64,000 nt of DNA from CAWCAW01 sp963793645. GTDB taxonomy: Bacteria; Actinomycetota; Acidimicrobiia; Acidimicrobiales; UBA8190. The notes under the pieces were generated by a model. It saw only the letters and a list, made by a program, of their open reading frames with translations. It searched no databases and was not told where the DNA came from. Position 1 is the stretch's first letter. Each line of letters starts with the position of its first letter. Shown piece after piece: positions 45,030 to 55,014 of the stretch. The stretch spans positions 434,001 to 498,000 of the forward strand of contig CAWCAW010000006.1 in assembly GCA_963793645.1 (NCBI GenBank), in the 5' to 3' direction. The position numbers and the translations under genes are program-made.

Positions 45030-45115
45030 GGCGAGACAGCGTTGTGACGTTCGATCCGTCTCTAACCGTCCAGTACCCCGGCATGACTCAGTCAACTTCG
45101 CCAGGGCCTGGAGTT

Positions 45116-46037
45116 TCACACGTGAGGCCGCTCTTTGTGGATGATCGTGCCGGCCAAACCATGGAGCAACGCCTCGGCGTCTTCAAGCTGGCCGATTGCA
45201 GCCATCTGACCGGTCTTTTGCGTAAAGTCACACGCCGCTTCAACCTTTGGCCCCATTGACCCATCCGGAAAATGATGGCATCGCAGCTCCGCAACTGAGA
45301 TATGGCGGATTGGTCGAGCCTCAGGTGTTCCATGGTCGATTTCGACGGCCGCGACATCGGTAAGGAGAAGGAGGGCGTCGGCACCGAGCAGCACGGCCAG
45401 CAACGCCGCAGTGCGATCCTTGTCGACAACCGCCTCGATGCCCCGTAGGTTCCCGTTTCCATCTCTTACCACGGGGATTCCCCCACCCCCGGCACAAATG
45501 ACGCCGATCCCGTCATTGAGCAGTCGCTTGATCATGGAAAACTCAACGAGCTCACGCGGTGTCGGGGAGGGTACGACTCGGCGCCACCCCGCTCCATCGC
45601 GCCGGATCTCCCAATTCCGCTCTCGAGCCAGTTGCTCTGCTTGCGCTTTGGGATAGACCTGACCGACGAACTTGGACGCATTCGCGAATGCAGGATCGTC
45701 GGCGCGCACGATGGTCTGACATACGAGTGCTCCGAAGATGCGCGTCTTGACTGCATTGTGCATCGCCTGTGCCAGCCAGTACCCGATCATTCCTTGGGTC
45801 TGAGCTCCGAGGGCATCGAGGGGATAGGCGCGTGAGAGGGCCGGGTCCGCATCGCTTTCGAGGGCCAGAAGGCCAATCTGCGGGCCATTTCCATGGGTGA
45901 TGACGAGATCGTGGGCTGCGCTAAGGGGTGCTAGGGCCGCGACAGCACGAAGGATGTGGTGTTGTTGGATCTCGGCATCGGGGGCCTCGCCTCGCTCAAG
46001 GAGCGCATTTCCGCCGAGGGCAGCGACAATTTCTCAC
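45116..46037 (-). CDS. arcC: Carbamate kinase, apparent frameshift at the third codon
   Basis: Transfers phosphate from carbamoyl-phosphate to ADP, the ATP-making step of the arginine deiminase pathway. The frame reads IVAALGGNALLERGE, THGNGPQIGLLALE, GAQTQGMIGYWLAQAM, CAGGGGIPVV and VDKDRTAALLA, complete to the end. The expected start GTG at 46037 (GTG AGA) is one base out of phase; dropping one A from the AAA at 46030-46032 gives MRIVAALGGNALL. Without that, the only in-frame start candidate is ATT at 46030. It begins 2 bases after arcB. Confidence 0.88.
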
Positions 46038-46039
46038 GC

Positions 46040-47047
46040 TCAACCCACAAGAGTGGCGATCATCGTGGCCTTGATCGTATGGAGTCGATTCTCGGCCTGA
46101 TCGAAGACTATCGATGCACTCGATTCGAATACTTCGTCGGTGACCTCAAGAGCGTCGAGACCCCACTTCTGGAAGACGTTCTCTCCAATCTCGGTCTCAC
46201 GGCTGTGCAAAGCAGGGAGGCAGTGCAGGAACTTGACTGCCGCATTGCCGGTCTCTTTGACCAACTCCGAGTTCACTTGGTAGGGAAGAAGCTCCTCGAT
46301 ACGCTCGCCCCATCGGTCTTCCGGCTCACCCATCGAGAGCCAGACGTCTGTGTAGAGGAAGTCTGCCCCGGCAACAGCCTTGTGCCTGTCGGCCGTGACA
46401 AGGAGGCGTGCACCCGACGTCGTTGCCAGTTGCTCGGCAATGCCACGCACCTCTGAACAAGGCCACAACGCTTCGGGAGCCGCAAGACGGACGTCGGCCC
46501 CGAGAAGCGCTCCGGTGACAAGCAACGAGTTCGCTGTGTTGTTCCGGGCATCTCCGAGGTAGCAGTAGGCGACATCCTCAATGGGGCGTACGGAGTGGTC
46601 ACGCATTGTGAGCACATCGGCGAGCATCTGGGTCGGATGCCACTGGTCGGTTAGCCCGTTCCAGACCGGAACCCCGGCATAGCGCGCCAGGATCTCGACC
46701 CTCTCCTGGGCGGATCCCCGGTACTCGATTCCGTCGAACATTCGTCCGAGCACACGAGCAGTGTCCTTCATTGATTCCTTGTGACCTAGCTGAGACTCCT
46801 CGGGGCCGAGGTAAGTGACATGAGCGCCCTGATCGTGTGCACCGACCTCAAAGGCCGAGCGCGTGCGGGTAGACGTCTTCTCAAATATGAGAGCGATGTT
46901 ACGACCCACCAGCCGCTGCACCTCGGCCCCCGAGCGTTTCTCATCCCGCAGTTGCGCGGCGAGATCAATCAGGTATGTGAACTCCTCCTTGGTGAAGTCC
47001 ACCTCCTTGAGAAGGCTCCGGCCGCGGAGGTCAACCGACATACTCAT
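46040..47047 (-). CDS. arcB: Ornithine carbamoyltransferase (catabolic)
   Basis: A 335-residue transcarbamylase. The carbamoyl-phosphate loop is EKTSTRTRSAFEVG, followed by HPTQMLADVLT, the ornithine-side motif LSMGEP and HCLPALHS, with a complete C-terminus. In the deiminase pathway it cleaves citrulline to ornithine and carbamoyl-phosphate. I chose the ATG at 47047, preceded by AGGGGA and 4 bases after arcA; ATG 47041 is an alternative. Context (arcA, arcC, transporter) indicates the catabolic direction. Confidence 0.94.
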   Translation of the reverse strand: MSMSVDLRGRSLLKEVDFTKEEFTYLIDLAAQLRDEKRSGAEVQRLVGRNIALIFEKTSTRTRSAFEVGAHDQGAHVTYLGPEESQLGHKESMKDTARVLGRMFDGIEYRGSAQERVEILARYAGVPVWNGLTDQWHPTQMLADVLTMRDHSVRPIEDVAYCYLGDARNNTANSLLVTGALLGADVRLAAPEALWPCSEVRGIAEQLATTSGARLLVTADRHKAVAGADFLYTDVWLSMGEPEDRWGERIEELLPYQVNSELVKETGNAAVKFLHCLPALHSRETEIGENVFQKWGLDALEVTDEVFESSASIVFDQAENRLHTIKATMIATLVG

Positions 47048-47051
47048 TCCC

Positions 47052-48266
47052 CTATGCGGGATCGCGCTCGATGGGGCACACCATGCAGCGGGGGCCGCCT
47101 CGACCACGACCGAGCTCACTTCCCTCGACGCTCACCACCTCTATGCCATGTTTCCTCAACATGGTATTGGTGGCCACGTTACGGTCGTAGCCGAAGACAA
47201 CCCCTGGGGCTACCGCGAGGTAGTTCGTCCCATCGTCCCATTGCTCGCGTTCGGCGGCCCGGATGTCTTCATCAGTGATCAACACCATGACCTCCTCGTC
47301 GAAGACGACCCCAAGTGTGTCCCATAGGCTCTGGTTGCGCTCCACATTGAAGGCACCGTCGTCGCCAGGGGTGATCGTCCACGAGCGCAAATGCATATCG
47401 AAATAGGGGTACAACACGAACGTGGCCCGGTCGACCATGGTCATCGCAGTGTCCAGATGCATCATCGAATGCGAGTTTGGAAGCTCCACTGCGATCACCC
47501 GTTCGGCCTGGCCCGAAGCGAACAGTCGCTGCGTCAGGATCTCGACGCCCATCGGGGTGGTCCGCTCACCCATCCCGATCATGACGGTTCGGTGGCCGAT
47601 GACATGGACATCGCCTCCTTCGACAGAGGCCGGAAGATGGTTGAGATCATCATCTCCGTAGTAGGTGACGAACTCGGCGCCTGCGAATATCGGGTGGAAG
47701 CGATAGATCGCCCTGCTGTGCAACGTCTCACGCTGGCGGGCAGGCTTGGCCATGGGGTTGATGGACACTCCTCCGTACACCCAGCATGAGTTGTCCCGCT
47801 GGAAAAGATGGTTCGGCAGCGGCGAGAGCAAGAAGTCGTCGGCGCTCAGCGCCTCCCATTTAAGGCTCTTGGTACCTATCGGATGCATGTCGCCCTTCAG
47901 GACACCCCCGACGAGATATGTGGCCAGGGTTTCGCCGTCGAGGTCGTCGAACAAGCGCCGCAACAGCCCGACCAGAGTGGGTCCCACGATCTCCGGTGTA
48001 CAGAGGCGGTCGAGAACAAAGGCCCTGCCATCGGGGATGTCAAGCACCTCTGCCAGGAGCCGGGCGTAATAGTGCACGTGGACCCCTTTCTCCCGCAATG
48101 CTTCGGCGAAGGCGTCGTGCTCCTCCTTGGCCTTCTTCGCCCACAACACGTCGTCAAACAACAGCTCACCGATGTTCTGCGGCGTGAGGCGGGACAGCTC
48201 CAAACCGGGCCGGTGCACGATGGCCTGGCGAAGCTGTCCGACCTCAGAGTCCACATGAAAGGACAT
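47052..48266 (-). CDS. arcA: Arginine deiminase
   Basis: A 404-residue enzyme converting arginine to citrulline and ammonia. Family motifs are VHRPGLELSRLTP, FQRDNSCWVYGGVSINPM, EGGDVHVIG, HLDTAMTMVD and the C-terminal catalytic Cys in GRGRGGPRCMVCPIERD. It lies between the APC transporter (45-base gap) and arcB. The pathway yields one ATP per arginine without oxygen and also raises pH. Confidence 0.96.
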   Translation of the reverse strand: MSFHVDSEVGQLRQAIVHRPGLELSRLTPQNIGELLFDDVLWAKKAKEEHDAFAEALREKGVHVHYYARLLAEVLDIPDGRAFVLDRLCTPEIVGPTLVGLLRRLFDDLDGETLATYLVGGVLKGDMHPIGTKSLKWEALSADDFLLSPLPNHLFQRDNSCWVYGGVSINPMAKPARQRETLHSRAIYRFHPIFAGAEFVTYYGDDDLNHLPASVEGGDVHVIGHRTVMIGMGERTTPMGVEILTQRLFASGQAERVIAVELPNSHSMMHLDTAMTMVDRATFVLYPYFDMHLRSWTITPGDDGAFNVERNQSLWDTLGVVFDEEVMVLITDEDIRAAEREQWDDGTNYLAVAPGVVFGYDRNVATNTMLRKHGIEVVSVEGSELGRGRGGPRCMVCPIERDPA

Positions 48267-48311
48267 GATGGTTCCTCTTCTTCCTTGTTATGGCTTGCCC
48301 ATAGTCCTGGG

Positions 48312-49845
48312 TCAGGCGGACCGGGCTAGGGCGACAACGGGCTCGTCTGGGGGGTTGTCCACCGGTTCGGTGGTCTCACCGAGTCGTTGCCGACGAGCGT
48401 TCAAGAACGCGAACAGGATGAGCCCAGCCAGCAGCACGACGAGGGCCTGGTAGACGACCTGGTAGCCCGAGGCGAATGTCACCCACATCGAGAACAGCAC
48501 GCTTGCCCCGGCGACACAGAGGTCACGGGCCAAGAGCCAACCCTGCACCCGGCGGCGGCGTGATACGAGGAAGGTGAGCTGGGCGAGGGCAGACATGAAG
48601 TACGGGATCGCCACTGTGACCACGGTGAGGTCGACCAGGTACGTGAACACTGTCAACCCCGATGTGGTGGTGTACCGCCACAGCATGAGCAGCGACGGCA
48701 GCACGGTTCCGACCACAATGCCGAACCATGCCGTTCCCTTGCGGTCGGCCCAGGCGAACGGCCGAGGGAATAGGCCGTCTTGGGCGATTGCCCTCGACGT
48801 CTCGGTCACGATCAGGGTCCAGCCGTTCAACGCCCCGATGCCCGACACCACGGCCAGGGCAGCAACGAGCTTCCCGGCCCATGCGCCGTGGGGGAAGATG
48901 CTCTGAAAAGCATTGACAAACGGCGCTCCGTTGTTCAACAGCGCGTGGTGGGGCACGAGCCCGAACACTGCAGCCGTCACAATCACGTACAAAAGTGCAC
49001 TGGCGGCCGTGCCGACAACTGACGCCCGTCCGACGTTGCGGCGGGGGTCACGCACCCGCTTGGCGGTGACGGCTGCTGCCTCGACTCCGATGAAGGAGAA
49101 CAGCGCCACGCCAGCGGCGATGCCGATGCCGCTGTAGAGGCTCCCACCTGAAGTGTTAAAGCCCCCGAAGTTCACAGAGTGGACGAAGAACCAGCCCACG
49201 ACTCCGACGAAAAGCAGGGGCAGGAACTTCAAGATAACCGTGACGTTTTGGAACCACGCCATCTGGCGGACACCGACCAGATTCACGATCGCCGGGATCC
49301 ACAGTCCCAATCAGCGCGATGCCCCAGTTCTCCATACCTGAGACGTGGTTGAGGCCAAACAGGGCGTCGACGTAGAACACCCACGACGCCACGATGGCAG
49401 CGTTGCCAGCCCAGGACTGGATCCAGTAGCACCACCCAACGAGGTAGCCAGCAAAATCGCCGAACTCGTGACGGGAGTAGGCATACACCCCACCGTCGCT
49501 GTTGGGCACCCGCTTCGTGAGTTGTCCGAACAGCACGCCAAGGAGGAGTGCACCGAGGGCAATGACGCCCAGAACAACAAGGGACATCGTGCCCGCTCCG
49601 GCCATTACCGCCGGCATCGTGAACACACCGGTCCCAACGATGCTCCCAATGACCAACCCCGTCGCCGAGGTGAGACCAAGGCTGTGTTCCTTCGCCTTGT
49701 TCCGAGGCGAGATGGGCCGATCAGAAGGCGGAAGTTCTTCTCCCACCGCTTGAGGTCTCAGCAGAGTCACCGGAGTCTCCTTTCGCAACTGCAACCGTTG
49801 AGTACGGACGAGTTCATCAATTGGAATTATTAAGGAGTCGGACAA
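48312..49845 (-). pseudogene. arcD: APC-family arginine/ornithine-type transporter, one-base frameshift
   Basis: Amino acid antiporter of about 510 residues if repaired. The N-terminal part has LGLTSATGLVIGSIVGTGVF (APC helix 1) and continues to ENWGIALIG. The C-terminal part (LWIPAIVNLVGVRQMAWFQN through the last helices) is in another frame. Removing one G of the GGG near 49308-49311 yields IGLWIPAIVNLVG, and the span is 3n+1 bases. First gene of the arc operon; a DosR-like box lies 58 bases upstream. Arginine/ornithine exchange is inferred from context. Confidence 0.85.
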
Positions 49846-49902
49846 ACCCCCATAGAGGCGAACGTCCTTGCTCTTAACCCGTTGCCACCAGCAGGCCCCT
49901 CG

Positions 49903-49920
49903 CTAGGACTTTGGTCCCTA
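49903..49920. promoter_or_regulatory. DosR-like box 4
   Basis: CTAGGAC-TTTG-GTCCCTA, the best match in the window to GGGAC-N4-GTCCC (one mismatch). It is 58 bases upstream of the transporter that starts the arc operon. The rest of 49846-50181 shows no gene. Confidence 0.65.
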
Positions 49921-50181
49921 CCAGCCATTAGCTGGTCCGAGCACCTTGGTTGGTTGATGAGTTCGTAGTCCTAGGAGCTCAAGGACAGCGGAAGCGATCG
50001 GGTCCAATCAATGCGAGGTCCGGTCTCACTCACGAGCGCCGCTCGCCAGAACCTGAAAGATGTTTCCTTCTGTCACCCATGTTGCACAGCCTTGCGGGCA
50101 CCTGAAGCGACACTTTCGGTCGGAGGTTCACGCGTTGTCTCATATCGGCCGGAAGGCACGGCAGCAGAGAGCTCGCGCTGA

Positions 50182-50790
50182 TCAGACATCGGCCACCCTG
50201 GCAGCTCGACGGAGGATCTCAAGGGCGCCTTGGATCACCGTCTCCGAAGTGACTGTGTTCAGTGCCCGAAGTCCAAGGGGTCCACTGAAGTGCGAGCCAC
50301 CGCCTTCCCACATGTCTCCGGCGGAGACCTTCACTTTCCTCGTCTTGGTGTCCGCATCGAATTGAAGGTACGGATGACGATCTTGGCGGGGCGACCCTGT
50401 AAGTTCGCCTTGGAGCGACATCCAAAGAGTAAGCCTTGGTGTGGTGCGGCCCGCCCCACCGTTGCGTTCATATTTGATCACTCCTCCGCCCCCGTTCTTG
50501 CGTAGGCGGGCGACGACAGACTCCATTGCAGGGCGGACCTCGTCCTCGCATCGCGCACTGAAAGACTCAAGAAATGCATCCTGATCTGCTTGTAGCTGCG
50601 CGGTTTCCTCTGCTTGTAGAAGAACCGATTGGGCGTACTCTTCAAGGATCCGGTCGACCTGGTCAAGCGGGTCGGAGGCTGAATCACTAGGCATAAGAAC
50701 TGATTCGTTTCGTGATTCCAAGCACAGGTTGTTTCCTTCATGAGATCGACCAGAGCGAATGAGGAGCTCGTCTCCCAACCTTGCGCGCAT
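50182..50790 (-). CDS. Uncharacterised protein with DUF1918-like first residues
   Basis: About 202 residues. The ATG at 50790 has an excellent ribosome site (GGAGGT, six bases before). MRARLGDELLI resembles the start of DUF1918 proteins, but the rest of that domain is absent. The main part (about 33-202) has a helical segment (DQVDRILEEYAQSVLLQAEETAQLQ) and a mixed region with YLQFDADTKTRKVKVSAGD. An internal ATG at 50694 is an alternative start. I do not recognise the family. A DosR-like box lies 74 bases upstream of the chosen start. Confidence 0.6.
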   Translation of the reverse strand: MRARLGDELLIRSGRSHEGNNLCLESRNESVLMPSDSASDPLDQVDRILEEYAQSVLLQAEETAQLQADQDAFLESFSARCEDEVRPAMESVVARLRKNGGGGVIKYERNGGAGRTTPRLTLWMSLQGELTGSPRQDRHPYLQFDADTKTRKVKVSAGDMWEGGGSHFSGPLGLRALNTVTSETVIQGALEILRRAARVADV

Positions 50791-50863
50791 ATAGCTACCT
50801 CCGATCTGCCTGAATGCTCGTTGTGACCTAAGTTCAATTTTGGATCAGCAGAGGCCAGACGCC

Positions 50864-50881
50864 AAGGGTCAAAGGTCCGGA
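50864..50881. promoter_or_regulatory. DosR-like box 5
   Basis: AAGGGTC-AAAG-GTCCGGA, 74 bases upstream of the gene starting at 50790. Both half sites keep GG-C and GTCC. Confidence 0.5.
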
Positions 50882-50989
50882 ACGGCTCAATTTGATTGAC
50901 CTCCGCCATGTCCATTCTTGCCTGCTTCGTGGTGAGGCAACTTCTCCGCCCGAACGTGAAGCGAACAGCAAGTCAATCCCATTCTGAAG

Positions 50990-52474
50990 CTAGGGCGGCT
51001 CTAGCTGGAGTATGCGTACGACGTCGTGGACGGCGTCATCAGTTGACGTAACGCCCGTGTCCAGGCGCCTTGAAATTGACCACCGATCGCCCCGCTCTCT
51101 CATCGCACGAGCCACTTCTTCGTCAGCCCCAGATACATCTGAACCTTCCGCTGCTCTGGCACGTAGGCGGACTGCCGTGACGTCGGGCGAGGCGGAACAT
51201 TCGAACACCACCAAATCGCTTTGCGTGTCGTGAGCAAGTTTCTCAGCCGCTTTTTGCCAGCAGCTGTCAGCGAACGTTCCGTCGAGCAAGACTGGTTGTC
51301 CTCGCTCAAGGGCAGAATGTGCTCGATCGAGCAGCGTTCTGTACGTGCGGTCGGTAACAGCAGGGTCGTATGCGCCGTGGCCGAAGGAGTCTCGGAGAGG
51401 ACCGGGCGACGAGGGGTCCACAAGCTCGCGACGCACCTCGTCGGTGCGTAATACCGGCCATCCAAGGAACGACCCCGCGGCGGAAGCGATGGTCGACTTG
51501 CCCGTTCCCGGGAGTCCGCACACCACTCCCAGGATTACCCGAGCCCGGCGGAGGTGGTCCACCGCCACGTCTATCAAATCGGCTGCCCGGGTCGTTGTTC
51601 GCGTGGGGTCTTGCTCGGCTCGCAAGCACGCCACCTCGGCCCGCACAAGCGCTCGCTGAGCGCAGTAGTGATGCACGAGCGTGGGCGGAAAGACATCACC
51701 TGCGGCTTCCTGGTACATCCGCACGAGCAACGACGCCAGTGCCGGGGCCCCGCGGTACTCGAGGTCCATTGCGAGGAACGCAACATCGGCAATCACGTCA
51801 ACATGGCGAAGGCGGGGGTCAAACTCGATGCAATCGAGTACCCGTGGACCGTCATCGAGGAAGTAGATGTCACTGGCGAGCAGGTCGCCGTGCCCATCAC
51901 ACACATGTCCTCGCCGAACGCGATCCTCAAACAAGGGCCTACGTCCGCCAAGGTAACGATCGACTAGCCGCTCGATGTGGTCGGTGGATCCCTCAGGCAC
52001 CAACCGACCGTCCCAAGAAGCAAGCGAGTTGAGACAACCTCGCCAGACTGCGCCCCAGGCGTCAACGCTTGCGTCGGCGTCGATCGCCGATGAGCGCGTC
52101 GCCCGAGCGTGAAAGTCAGCGAGGAGATTCGCCAACCGTTGAAGGTGCGAGTCAAGGGAGGGATCGTGTCTGGCGGCCATTTCCGCCAGGCTGCGGTCCG
52201 CTGGCAAGCGACGCATTACCACCGCATGATCGAGTAGGTGCCCGCCCATTACGAGATCAGCCACCCCGAGGTAGACATCTGGGCTCAGACGCCGGTTGGC
52301 ATCTACCTCATCCCGACACGCTGCCAAACGCGCCTCGCGGGTTGTGAAGTCGACAAATGGAAAGCGAAGAGGCTTCTTGAACTTGAACACCGTGTCACCG
52401 GCAAACACCAGGGCCGAGACATGGGTTTCGACGACGGCAGGTGCCGGCATTCGATCGCTCAACAAGTGACACAT
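50990..52474 (-). CDS. Bifunctional APH-like/AAA P-loop kinase protein (Rv2004c type)
   Basis: A 494-residue protein. The N-terminal aminoglycoside-phosphotransferase-like part (about 10-310) has VFKFKKPLRFPFVDF, the catalytic-loop motif CDGHGDLLASDIYFLDDG and CIEFDPRLRHVDVIADVAFL. The C-terminal P-loop domain (about 325-490) has Walker A GLPGTGKSTIASA and LRTDEVRREL. The same fusion is seen in M. tuberculosis Rv2004c, a DosR-regulon gene of unknown substrate. An IS21 element starts 14 bases before the ATG, so its own promoter has been moved 2.6 kb away. Confidence 0.9.
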   Translation of the reverse strand: MCHLLSDRMPAPAVVETHVSALVFAGDTVFKFKKPLRFPFVDFTTREARLAACRDEVDANRRLSPDVYLGVADLVMGGHLLDHAVVMRRLPADRSLAEMAARHDPSLDSHLQRLANLLADFHARATRSSAIDADASVDAWGAVWRGCLNSLASWDGRLVPEGSTDHIERLVDRYLGGRRPLFEDRVRRGHVCDGHGDLLASDIYFLDDGPRVLDCIEFDPRLRHVDVIADVAFLAMDLEYRGAPALASLLVRMYQEAAGDVFPPTLVHHYCAQRALVRAEVACLRAEQDPTRTTTRAADLIDVAVDHLRRARVILGVVCGLPGTGKSTIASAAGSFLGWPVLRTDEVRRELVDPSSPGPLRDSFGHGAYDPAVTDRTYRTLLDRAHSALERGQPVLLDGTFADSCWQKAAEKLAHDTQSDLVVFECSASPDVTAVRLRARAAEGSDVSGADEEVARAMRERGDRWSISRRLDTGVTSTDDAVHDVVRILQLEPP

Positions 52475-52663
52475 CCCATCGATCGGGTGTCAGCCGCCAC
52501 GAGGAAGGGACCACTGACGGGTAGTTCCGCCACCGTCATGGGACCACCCTTCCGCCAGTTATGGGACCACCCCTGAATCCACCACCGCCGGCCGAGAACC
52601 CACTCGGCTGGGCACGTCCATCCACAACGGAAGGCGTGGCCCGTGACTTTCAGGGAGGTATCG

Positions 52664-54208
52664 GTGATCCAGGTCAAAGAGGTACTACGCCGCTGGCTGC
52701 GCAATGACGAGGGGCTGCGCTCAGTCGCCATCGGAGCCGGCGTCGACCGCAAGACGGCCCGGCGCTACGTCGAGGCGGCCGAGGCCTTCGGGCTCGACCG
52801 TGACGGCGGTGAGGGTCAGCTCACCGACGGGCTGATCGGCGCCGTCTGTGAGGCGGTGCGCCCGTCACGTCACCACGGCCACGGGGCATCGTGGGAGCTG
52901 CTGGCCGCGCATGAGGACACCATCAAGGCCTGGGTGACGAAGGACCTCACCGTGGCCAAGATCGGCGACCTGCTCGTCCGTCGTGGCATCGAGGTTCCCG
53001 AGCGCACATTGCAGCGGTTCTGCGCCGAGCGCTGCGGAGCAGGACGCCAGACGACGACGGTGCGGGTGGCCGACGGAGAACCGGGCCAAGAACTCCAGAC
53101 CGACTTCGGCCGCATGGGCATCATGTTCGATCCCCACACCGAGCGGCGCCGGGTCGTCCACGCCCTCATCGTGGTGGCCGTGTGGTCGCGCCACATGTTC
53201 TTCTGGCTCACCTTCGGACAACGTACCGACGACGTGATCGCCGGGCTGGACGCCGCCTGGGCGTTCTTCGGAGGCGTGTTCCCCATCCTCATCCCCGACA
53301 ACCTGTCGCCGGTGGTGACGAAAGCCGACGCCATCGAACCCCGGTTCAACGACACGTTCCTCGAGTACGCCCAGGCCCGACACTTCCTCATCGACGCGGC
53401 GAGAGTGCGCCATCCCAAAGACAAGCCGAGAGTGGAGCGCCAGGTCCCCCACGTCCGGCGGCGCTTCTTCGCCGGTGAGGAGTTCGTCGATTTGGCCGAC
53501 GCCCAACGGCGGGCGGAGCGGTGGTGCACAGAGGGTGCCGGCATGCGCATCCACGGCACAACCCGGTGTCGACCCATCGAGGCGTTCCGGGCTAACGAGC
53601 AAGGGCTCCTGCTCCCGGCACCGACGGCCCCCTACGACGTCCCCGTGTTCAGCCACCCCAAGGTCCACCGGGACCACCACGTCGAGGTTCTGAGGGCCAT
53701 CTACTCGGTGCCCGGGAACCTCATCGGACAGACCATCACGGCCCGGGCCGACCGCAGTGTGGTCAAGCTCTTCGCCCGGGGCCAGCTCATAAAAGTCCAC
53801 CCCCGTCGGGCTCCCGGAGGGTGCAGCACCGATCCCTGTGATCTCCCGCCTGAGCGCACCACCTATGCCCTTCGTGACATCGACCACTTGATCAAGATCG
53901 GTCACGTCCATGGGCCGTCCATCGGGCTCTACGTCGAAGCCGTCCTCGACCACCCGCTGCCCTGGACCAAGATGCGCCAGGCCTACCGGTTGCTCGGACT
54001 GGTCAAGAAGTGGGGGCCCGGGAAGGTGGAGCGGGCCTGCGAGAAGGCGCTCGAGGCCGAAGCCATCAGCGTCAACCTCATCGCCCGCATGATCGACCGA
54101 GCCACCGAAGCCGAGACGCATGATGCTCCGCCGCAACCGAATGTCGTCCAGGGCCGTTTCGCCCGGGACCCATCGGAGTTCGCCGCCACCGCGGAGACGG
54201 GGAAGTGA
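52664..54208 (+). CDS. istA: IS21 transposase IstA
   Basis: About 514 residues. N-terminal HTH (RSVAIGAGVDRKTARRYVEAA), DDE core with Asp in GQELQTDFGRMG, Asp in PILIPDNLSPVV and Glu in KDKPRVERQVPHVRRRF, then the beta-barrel and basic C-terminus. I chose the GTG at 52664 because GGGAGG lies five bases before it; a GTG at 52643 is possible. It overlaps istB by a few bases. Confidence 0.94.
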   Translation: MIQVKEVLRRWLRNDEGLRSVAIGAGVDRKTARRYVEAAEAFGLDRDGGEGQLTDGLIGAVCEAVRPSRHHGHGASWELLAAHEDTIKAWVTKDLTVAKIGDLLVRRGIEVPERTLQRFCAERCGAGRQTTTVRVADGEPGQELQTDFGRMGIMFDPHTERRRVVHALIVVAVWSRHMFFWLTFGQRTDDVIAGLDAAWAFFGGVFPILIPDNLSPVVTKADAIEPRFNDTFLEYAQARHFLIDAARVRHPKDKPRVERQVPHVRRRFFAGEEFVDLADAQRRAERWCTEGAGMRIHGTTRCRPIEAFRANEQGLLLPAPTAPYDVPVFSHPKVHRDHHVEVLRAIYSVPGNLIGQTITARADRSVVKLFARGQLIKVHPRRAPGGCSTDPCDLPPERTTYALRDIDHLIKIGHVHGPSIGLYVEAVLDHPLPWTKMRQAYRLLGLVKKWGPGKVERACEKALEAEAISVNLIARMIDRATEAETHDAPPQPNVVQGRFARDPSEFAATAETGK

Positions 54209-55014
54209 GCGCCCCCACCCCGGGCGTCTCGGCCGAACTCAGAGGCGTCCTGTCCCGGTTGAAGCTCGGGCAGATGACCGACACCTTGCCCGAGCGTCTG
54301 GTGACGGCCCGGCAGAGCTCCATGCCGCATGTCGACTTCTTGGAGATGGTGCTCACCGACGAGGTGGCCCGCCGTGACCGGACCTCGGCCGGCGTGCGAT
54401 CGAAGGCCGCCCATCTCGATCCCACCATGGTGCTCGAGGCGTGGGACGACACGGCCGCGGTCACCTTCGACCGGTCGGTGTGGTCGGAGCTCACCACTCT
54501 GCGCTTCGTCGACGACAATCACAACGCCTTGCTCCTCGGGCCAGTCGGCGTGGGGAAGACTTTTCTGGCCACGGCCCTCGGCCACATCGCCTGCCGGCGT
54601 CGTTACCGCGTCCATTTCGAACGGGCTGACAAGATGTTCAAGCGATTGAAGGCCGCCCGTCTCGACAACAGCGCCGAAGTCGAGATGCGCAAGCTGGTCG
54701 GCGTCGATCTGTTGCTGATCGACGACTTCGCTCTTCACCCGCTGGACGTCACCGAGACCAATGACTTCTACGAACTGATCGTCGAACGCCACCACAAGGG
54801 GGCGACGGTCATCACCTCCAACCGGGACCCAAGCGAGTTCCTGGCCCAGATGGCCGATCCGCTACTGGCCCAGTCAGCCGTCGACCGGGTCCAGAGCGCC
54901 GCCTACGAACTCGTCATCGAAGGAGAGTCCTACCGCAAGCGGCAGAAGCCCCAGACAACGCCACGGTCACCGGGGGACGAGCCTCGCCGGACACGGCGCA
55001 AGCCCAACGGTTGA
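54205..55014 (+). CDS. istB: IS21 helper ATPase IstB
   Basis: A 269-residue DnaC-like AAA+ ATPase. Walker A is GPVGVGKTFLATALGH, Walker B is LLLIDDFALHPLD, and sensor 1 is ITSNRDPSEF. The GTG start overlaps the stop of istA (GTGA). The reading frame is complete, so the element is potentially active. Confidence 0.94.
   Translation: MSAPTPGVSAELRGVLSRLKLGQMTDTLPERLVTARQSSMPHVDFLEMVLTDEVARRDRTSAGVRSKAAHLDPTMVLEAWDDTAAVTFDRSVWSELTTLRFVDDNHNALLLGPVGVGKTFLATALGHIACRRRYRVHFERADKMFKRLKAARLDNSAEVEMRKLVGVDLLLIDDFALHPLDVTETNDFYELIVERHHKGATVITSNRDPSEFLAQMADPLLAQSAVDRVQSAAYELVIEGESYRKRQKPQTTPRSPGDEPRRTRRKPNG

Noticed and set aside
52865..54136. 423-codon frame opposite istA
   Set aside because: Antisense shadow of the IS21 transposase, rich in Gly, Asp, Val and His.
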